The notes under the pieces are model-generated. The model made no database searches. It worked only from the letters and a program-made list of their open reading frames with translations, and was not told the DNA's origin. This document shows positions 34,119 through 36,552 of a stretch of 36,552 nt of DNA, in pieces. The position numbers and the translations under genes are program-made. Origin of the DNA: Nocardioidaceae bacterium (lineage in GTDB: Bacteria; Actinomycetota; Actinomycetes; Propionibacteriales; Nocardioidaceae). The DNA lies in assembly GCA_030447585.1 (NCBI GenBank), contig JAUJOO010000001.1:319979-356530 (forward strand), written 5' to 3'. Position 1 is the stretch's first letter, and each line of letters opens with the position of its first letter.

Positions 34119-34153
34119 GCACTGCGTCGACCTGCTGAGCGCTGCGTCGACCT
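34114..34153. repeat. 20-bp tandem duplication across the DUF3073 stop
   Basis: Two 20-bp units (34114-34133 and 34134-34153) that begin GCTGAGC and end CTGCGTCGACCT, with one mismatch. The first unit contains the stop codon, and a spare in-frame-type TGA is created in the second. The repeat ends 6 bp before the convergent valine dehydrogenase stop. Confidence 0.75.
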
Positions 34154-34159
34154 CTCGAC

Positions 34160-35245
34160 TCACCCCACCCAGAGACCGCGTAAGCGGCCTATCTCAGCCA
34201 TCCGGCGTTCGGCGATCTTGTCTGCGGCGACCGCGGTGGTCAGGCCTTCCTGAGCGGCGACCTCGAACACCGACTTGGTTGTGTCGTAGATCATCGTGGC
34301 GCGTGCCTTGGCGCGGTCGAAGGAAAAGCCGTCCAGCTCGTCTGCCACCTGCACGAGGCCACCCGCGTTGACGCAATAGTCGGGTGCATACAAGATCCCG
34401 CGTGACTCCAGGACGTCCTCAACACCGGGGTGGGCCAGCTGGTTGTTCGCCGCTCCGCAGATCACCCGCGCCTTGAGGATCTGGACGCTGTCGTCGTTGA
34501 TCGCGTCGCCCAGAGCGCAGGGAGCGTAGACGTCGAGGTCCGAGGCGACCAGGGCGTCGTTGTCAGGAACGACGTCGACCTCCGGGTGCGCCGCGGTGAC
34601 ACGGTGGATGGCCGGTTCGTAGACGTCGGTGATCACGACCTCCGCCTTGTCGTCGAGCAAGTGCTCCACCAGGTGGTGCCCGACCTTGCCGACGCCGGCG
34701 ACTCCGACGCGCCTGCCGGCGAGGCTAGGCGTACCCCAGGCCACCTCTGCCGCCGCGCGCATGCCCTGGAAGACACCGTATGCCGTGAGGACACTCGAGT
34801 CGCCTGCGCCGCCGTGCTCGACGGTGCGTCCTGTCACGAAGTCACACTCCCGGGCGACGACATCCATGTCTTCTGGATAGGTGCCGACGTCACAGGCGGT
34901 GAGATAGCGGCCACCAAGCGACTGCACGAACCGGCCGTACGCCCGCAGCAGCGCCTCGCTCTTGTCCACCCGGGGATCCCCGATGATGACCGCCTTGCCG
35001 CCCCCCAGGTCGAGACCGGAGACCGCCGCCTTGTACGCCATGCCGCGCGACAGGTTCAGCACGTCGCGGAGCGCCTGCTCCTCTGTCGTGTACGGATAGA
35101 ACCGGGTGCCGCCCAGCCCCGGACCGAGGGTGGTGGAGTAGAGGGCGATAATCGCCTTCAGGCCGCTTCTCGGGTCGTTGCAGAACACGACCTGTTCATG
35201 CTCGCCGCCAGATGCGAAGACGCCGGTAGCAGAGGTGTCGGTCAC
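34160..35245 (-). CDS. vdh: Valine (Leu/Phe/Val) dehydrogenase
   Basis: This 361-residue NAD-dependent enzyme of the Glu/Leu/Phe/Val dehydrogenase family deaminates branched-chain amino acids to 2-oxo acids. Motifs: [13 protein letters not shown] near 42-54, catalytic Lys in [18 protein letters not shown] near 75-92 and [27 protein letters not shown] near 118-133, the NAD site [20 protein letters not shown] near 176-195, and [14 protein letters not shown] near 262-275. It closely resembles Streptomyces Vdh, which is encoded beside bldC. The start is GTG 35245, with GGGAGAG 9 nt upstream; the frame is open to 35305 but that part overlaps the putative promoter. A hairpin occupies the leader. 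Confidence 0.92.
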   Translation of the reverse strand: MTDTSATGVFASGGEHEQVVFCNDPRSGLKAIIALYSTTLGPGLGGTRFYPYTTEEQALRDVLNLSRGMAYKAAVSGLDLGGGKAVIIGDPRVDKSEALLRAYGRFVQSLGGRYLTACDVGTYPEDMDVVARECDFVTGRTVEHGGAGDSSVLTAYGVFQGMRAAAEVAWGTPSLAGRRVGVAGVGKVGHHLVEHLLDDKAEVVITDVYEPAIHRVTAAHPEVDVVPDNDALVASDLDVYAPCALGDAINDDSVQILKARVICGAANNQLAHPGVEDVLESRGILYAPDYCVNAGGLVQVADELDGFSFDRAKARATMIYDTTKSVFEVAAQEGLTTAVAADKIAERRMAEIGRLRGLWVG

Positions 35246-35268
35246 TGTGGTGACTCTCCCTGTCTTTG

Positions 35269-35294
35269 AGCCCGCGGGGGTGGTGCGGGCTTTT
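35269..35294. promoter_or_regulatory. Hairpin in the vdh leader; terminator-like in the plus direction
   Basis: Stem AGCCCGC/GCGGGCT with a 9-nt loop, followed on the plus strand by TTTT (35291-35294). In the minus-strand vdh mRNA it sits just before the GGGAGAG ribosome-binding site and about 10 nt after the expected start from TATCGT at 35309-35304. It may modulate vdh translation or stop antisense transcripts. Confidence 0.4.
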
Positions 35295-35363
35295 GCTCCC
35301 TCCACGATAGGCCTCGCCCGCGATCGACCGTCCGCTCGGGTCGCGACAGTTCGACCGTGGCCA

Positions 35364-35369
35364 TAATCT
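35364..35369 (+). promoter_or_regulatory. -10 hexamer TAATCT of a probable leaderless promoter
   Basis: TAATCT, then 6 nt, then GTG 35376. No ribosome-binding site is present. Confidence 0.5.
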
Positions 35370-35375
35370 GTCTGG

Positions 35376-36188
35376 GTGCTGCCGTATGCGTCGTACCTGC
35401 GGATCTATGAGCCGCTGACAGCCCTGAGCCCGAGCGCTCGGGAGGCGATTCAGTCAGCGCCGCAGCCGTCGACCGATGTTTCCGCCACCTTGGTGATGGA
35501 GCAGACGACTGTACTGAAGCGCGCGATGTCCTCGTCGAGCCCCGTCCTCGACGAGGACCCTGCTGGCACGTACGTCATCCGTGTCGGGGGCCGGTCGTTC
35601 TACTGCCCTTCGGACATGCCGCTTCGGTCCTGGCTCTCCCTGACGTCACTCGTGAACAACCTTGGCGGCTCCAATGTCGCGCTGCTGTTTCCCGGTGACT
35701 CGTTGGTGGTTGCGGACGAGAAGTTTCTGTCCTGGCGGCGGGCCCATCCCGATGCCGTACCGCACGTGCGGCAGGCCACGTGGGGTGTCCCTCGCACCTG
35801 GTTCACGCTGGTTGCCCCCGAGGAGCGTCGGACGTACGACGCTGGAGGTTTCAAGAGCATTCGCTACCGGACGAGGATCCTGGATGCCAGTAGCCGGATC
35901 ACGAGCACGCTCGAAGTGTTGGAGAACGTCCTCGACGAAGAAGACTTGCTCGAAGAGGTGAACGACCTGGTGGGGTGGCTCGAGGCGTTCAGCTCCGCCA
36001 GCTGGGTCGAGCTCGACTACGCCGGGATCGCGAGGTGCCTCGGCAGTCTCGGAGACGACCACTCAGCCGGAGACATCCACGAGTCCTTGGAAGCACTGAG
36101 CCGGGGAGACTGGGCGGCTGCCGGGGATGCCTATCGGAGATTCGAGGCGCGATGGCGTCTGGTCAACGCGTTCGAGCGCGTGAACTGA
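35376..36188 (+). CDS. Conserved-neighbourhood protein of unknown function
   Basis: The 270-residue protein is soluble, without signal peptide or membrane segment. It opens [18 protein letters not shown] and contains [42 protein letters not shown], an acidic stretch [25 protein letters not shown] and a C-terminal [23 protein letters not shown]. No family motif is recognised. A hypothetical gene occupies the same place between vdh and bldC in Streptomyces (SCO4090 position), so this may be its orthologue, which is an inference from position and general look. The start is supported by the -10 hexamer 6 nt upstream. Confidence 0.8.
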   Translation: MLPYASYLRIYEPLTALSPSAREAIQSAPQPSTDVSATLVMEQTTVLKRAMSSSSPVLDEDPAGTYVIRVGGRSFYCPSDMPLRSWLSLTSLVNNLGGSNVALLFPGDSLVVADEKFLSWRRAHPDAVPHVRQATWGVPRTWFTLVAPEERRTYDAGGFKSIRYRTRILDASSRITSTLEVLENVLDEEDLLEEVNDLVGWLEAFSSASWVELDYAGIARCLGSLGDDHSAGDIHESLEALSRGDWAAAGDAYRRFEARWRLVNAFERVN

Positions 36189-36214
36189 TCTTCGTTTGTT
36201 ATGCGCAGATAAGT

Positions 36215-36228
36215 ACGCGTTGACGCGT
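36215..36228. promoter_or_regulatory. Inverted repeat ACGCG-TTGA-CGCGT in the bldC upstream region
   Basis: A perfect 5-bp inverted repeat overlapping TTGACG (36220-36225), which resembles a -35. TACCCT at 36246-36251 resembles a -10, but the 20-bp gap is longer than normal. It is a candidate promoter/operator for the uORF-bldC transcript. Confidence 0.35.
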
Positions 36229-36260
36229 CCTTTGCGGGGTTCGGCTACCCTTTGAACAAG

Positions 36261-36407
36261 ATGACCTACTTGGTCCTCGATTTGGCACCGATAAGCGTTC
36301 TGCGGGCTCGTCAGATGACGACTCCGGCTGGGCAGGAGCGGGCGCCGAATGATGACCTGAACTGCCTAGCCTCCAGGGCCCGGCGCAACAGAGAGGGGAC
36401 CTCATGA
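36261..36407 (+). CDS. 48-codon upstream ORF overlapping the bldC start
   Basis: ATG 36261 (MTYLVLDLAPISVLRARQMT...) runs to TGA 36405-36407, which overlaps the bldC ATG (36404) as ATGA. It starts 9 nt after a possible -10 hexamer, so it could be translated from a nearly leaderless mRNA and couple to bldC. The protein is Arg-rich at its end and has no known family. It may be chance. Confidence 0.35.
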   Translation: MTYLVLDLAPISVLRARQMTTPAGQERAPNDDLNCLASRARRNREGTS

Positions 36408-36552
36408 ACACAAGGCCGACTGAGTCTGAGCCACTGTTGACTCCGGCCGAGGTTGCTGCGATGTTTCGCGTCGACCCCAAGACAGTGACCCGATGGGCAA
36501 AGGCGGGCAAGCTGAGCTCGATTCGTACTTTGGGCGGGCATCGGCGCTATCG
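36404..36552 (+). CDS. bldC: Developmental regulator BldC (3' end cut by window)
   Basis: The 49 visible residues contain LLTPAEVAAMFRVDPKTVTR and WAKAGKLSSIRTLGGHRRY, almost identical to the small MerR-like protein BldC of Streptomyces. There it binds DNA cooperatively as head-to-tail multimers on direct repeats and controls development. The helix-turn-helix is about residues 12-33, followed by the wing. Full-length BldC is about 68-70 residues, so roughly 20 are missing at the right edge. GAGAGGGGA precedes the ATG at 36404 and is a good ribosome-binding site. The vdh-unknown-bldC order is as in Streptomyces. Confidence 0.95.
   Translation, partial: MNTRPTESEPLLTPAEVAAMFRVDPKTVTRWAKAGKLSSIRTLGGHRRY

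Noticed and set aside
1-36552. tRNA, rRNA, CRISPR array or replication origin
   Set aside because: I looked for TPsiC-like GGTTCGAAT cores, regular direct repeats with spacers and DnaA-box clusters and saw none that held up.

Overview
The window is high-GC DNA with GTG starts, strong third-position GC bias and single-copy actinobacterial housekeeping genes. It carries most of the de novo purine genes in an order I recall from Streptomyces, Nocardioidaceae and mycobacteria: purA-purD, purB, purC, purS-purQ, purL, then SCP2-like/M20/purF-purM, DUF3073, valine dehydrogenase and bldC. The host is an actinomycete, probably of the Propionibacteriales/Nocardioidaceae type. That rank is an inference from gene order and codon style.

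Layout. 1-1749: 3' part of a SPOUT (TrmH-like) RNA methyltransferase, a DedA membrane protein and a DUF3151 protein, all intact. 1936-6517: a stretch in which every reading frame is broken by many one- or two-base shifts. It holds a lipoprotein, a diacylglycerol-kinase-like lipid kinase, purA, purD and the 3' end of an IS3-type transposase. The protein sequence is well preserved on both sides of each shift, so this is either a low-accuracy piece of sequence or a very recently decayed block. 6514-23719: intact genes, namely a small membrane protein, purB, a PknB-type Ser/Thr kinase, an SRPBCC protein, an FAD oxidoreductase, purC, a GNAT enzyme, an acyl-CoA ligase, purS-purQ, a divergent PfkB kinase/pseudouridine-phosphate glycosidase pair, purL, a YciI-like protein, a methyltransferase and a PHP hydrolase. 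23757-24611: a decayed GNAT gene, an intact RidA-like gene and an unclear fragment containing a nine-G run. 24722-28696: aldose 1-epimerase converging on a two-gene operon made of a 47-residue exported peptide with two RG[V/T]DWE repeats and a 910-residue membrane GAF-PAS-SpoIIE phosphatase-HATPase protein. 28916-36552: SCP2-like protein, M20 dipeptidase, purF, purM, a duplicated hairpin element, DUF3073, valine dehydrogenase, a conserved-neighbour protein of unknown function, a 48-codon upstream ORF and the start of bldC.

How the genes fit together. PurF, PurD, PurS/Q/L, PurM, PurC, PurB and PurA cover PRPP to IMP and on to AMP, apart from the formyl-transfer, carboxylation and cyclisation steps (PurN, PurE/K, PurH), which are not here. 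Two purine transcription units, purD and purS-purQ, are each preceded by the same roughly 54-bp block of TGCGATGT half-sites, in opposite orientation. This is a candidate shared operator. Many starts (dedA, lipid kinase, Ser/Thr kinase, SRPBCC, psuG, purL, SCP2, M20, purF and the 35376 gene) have a TANNNT hexamer 6-7 nt upstream and no ribosome-binding site, which points to leaderless mRNAs.

The best candidate for an undescribed system is the exported repeat peptide and the membrane phosphatase directly downstream of it. I found no tRNA, rRNA, CRISPR array or replication origin.
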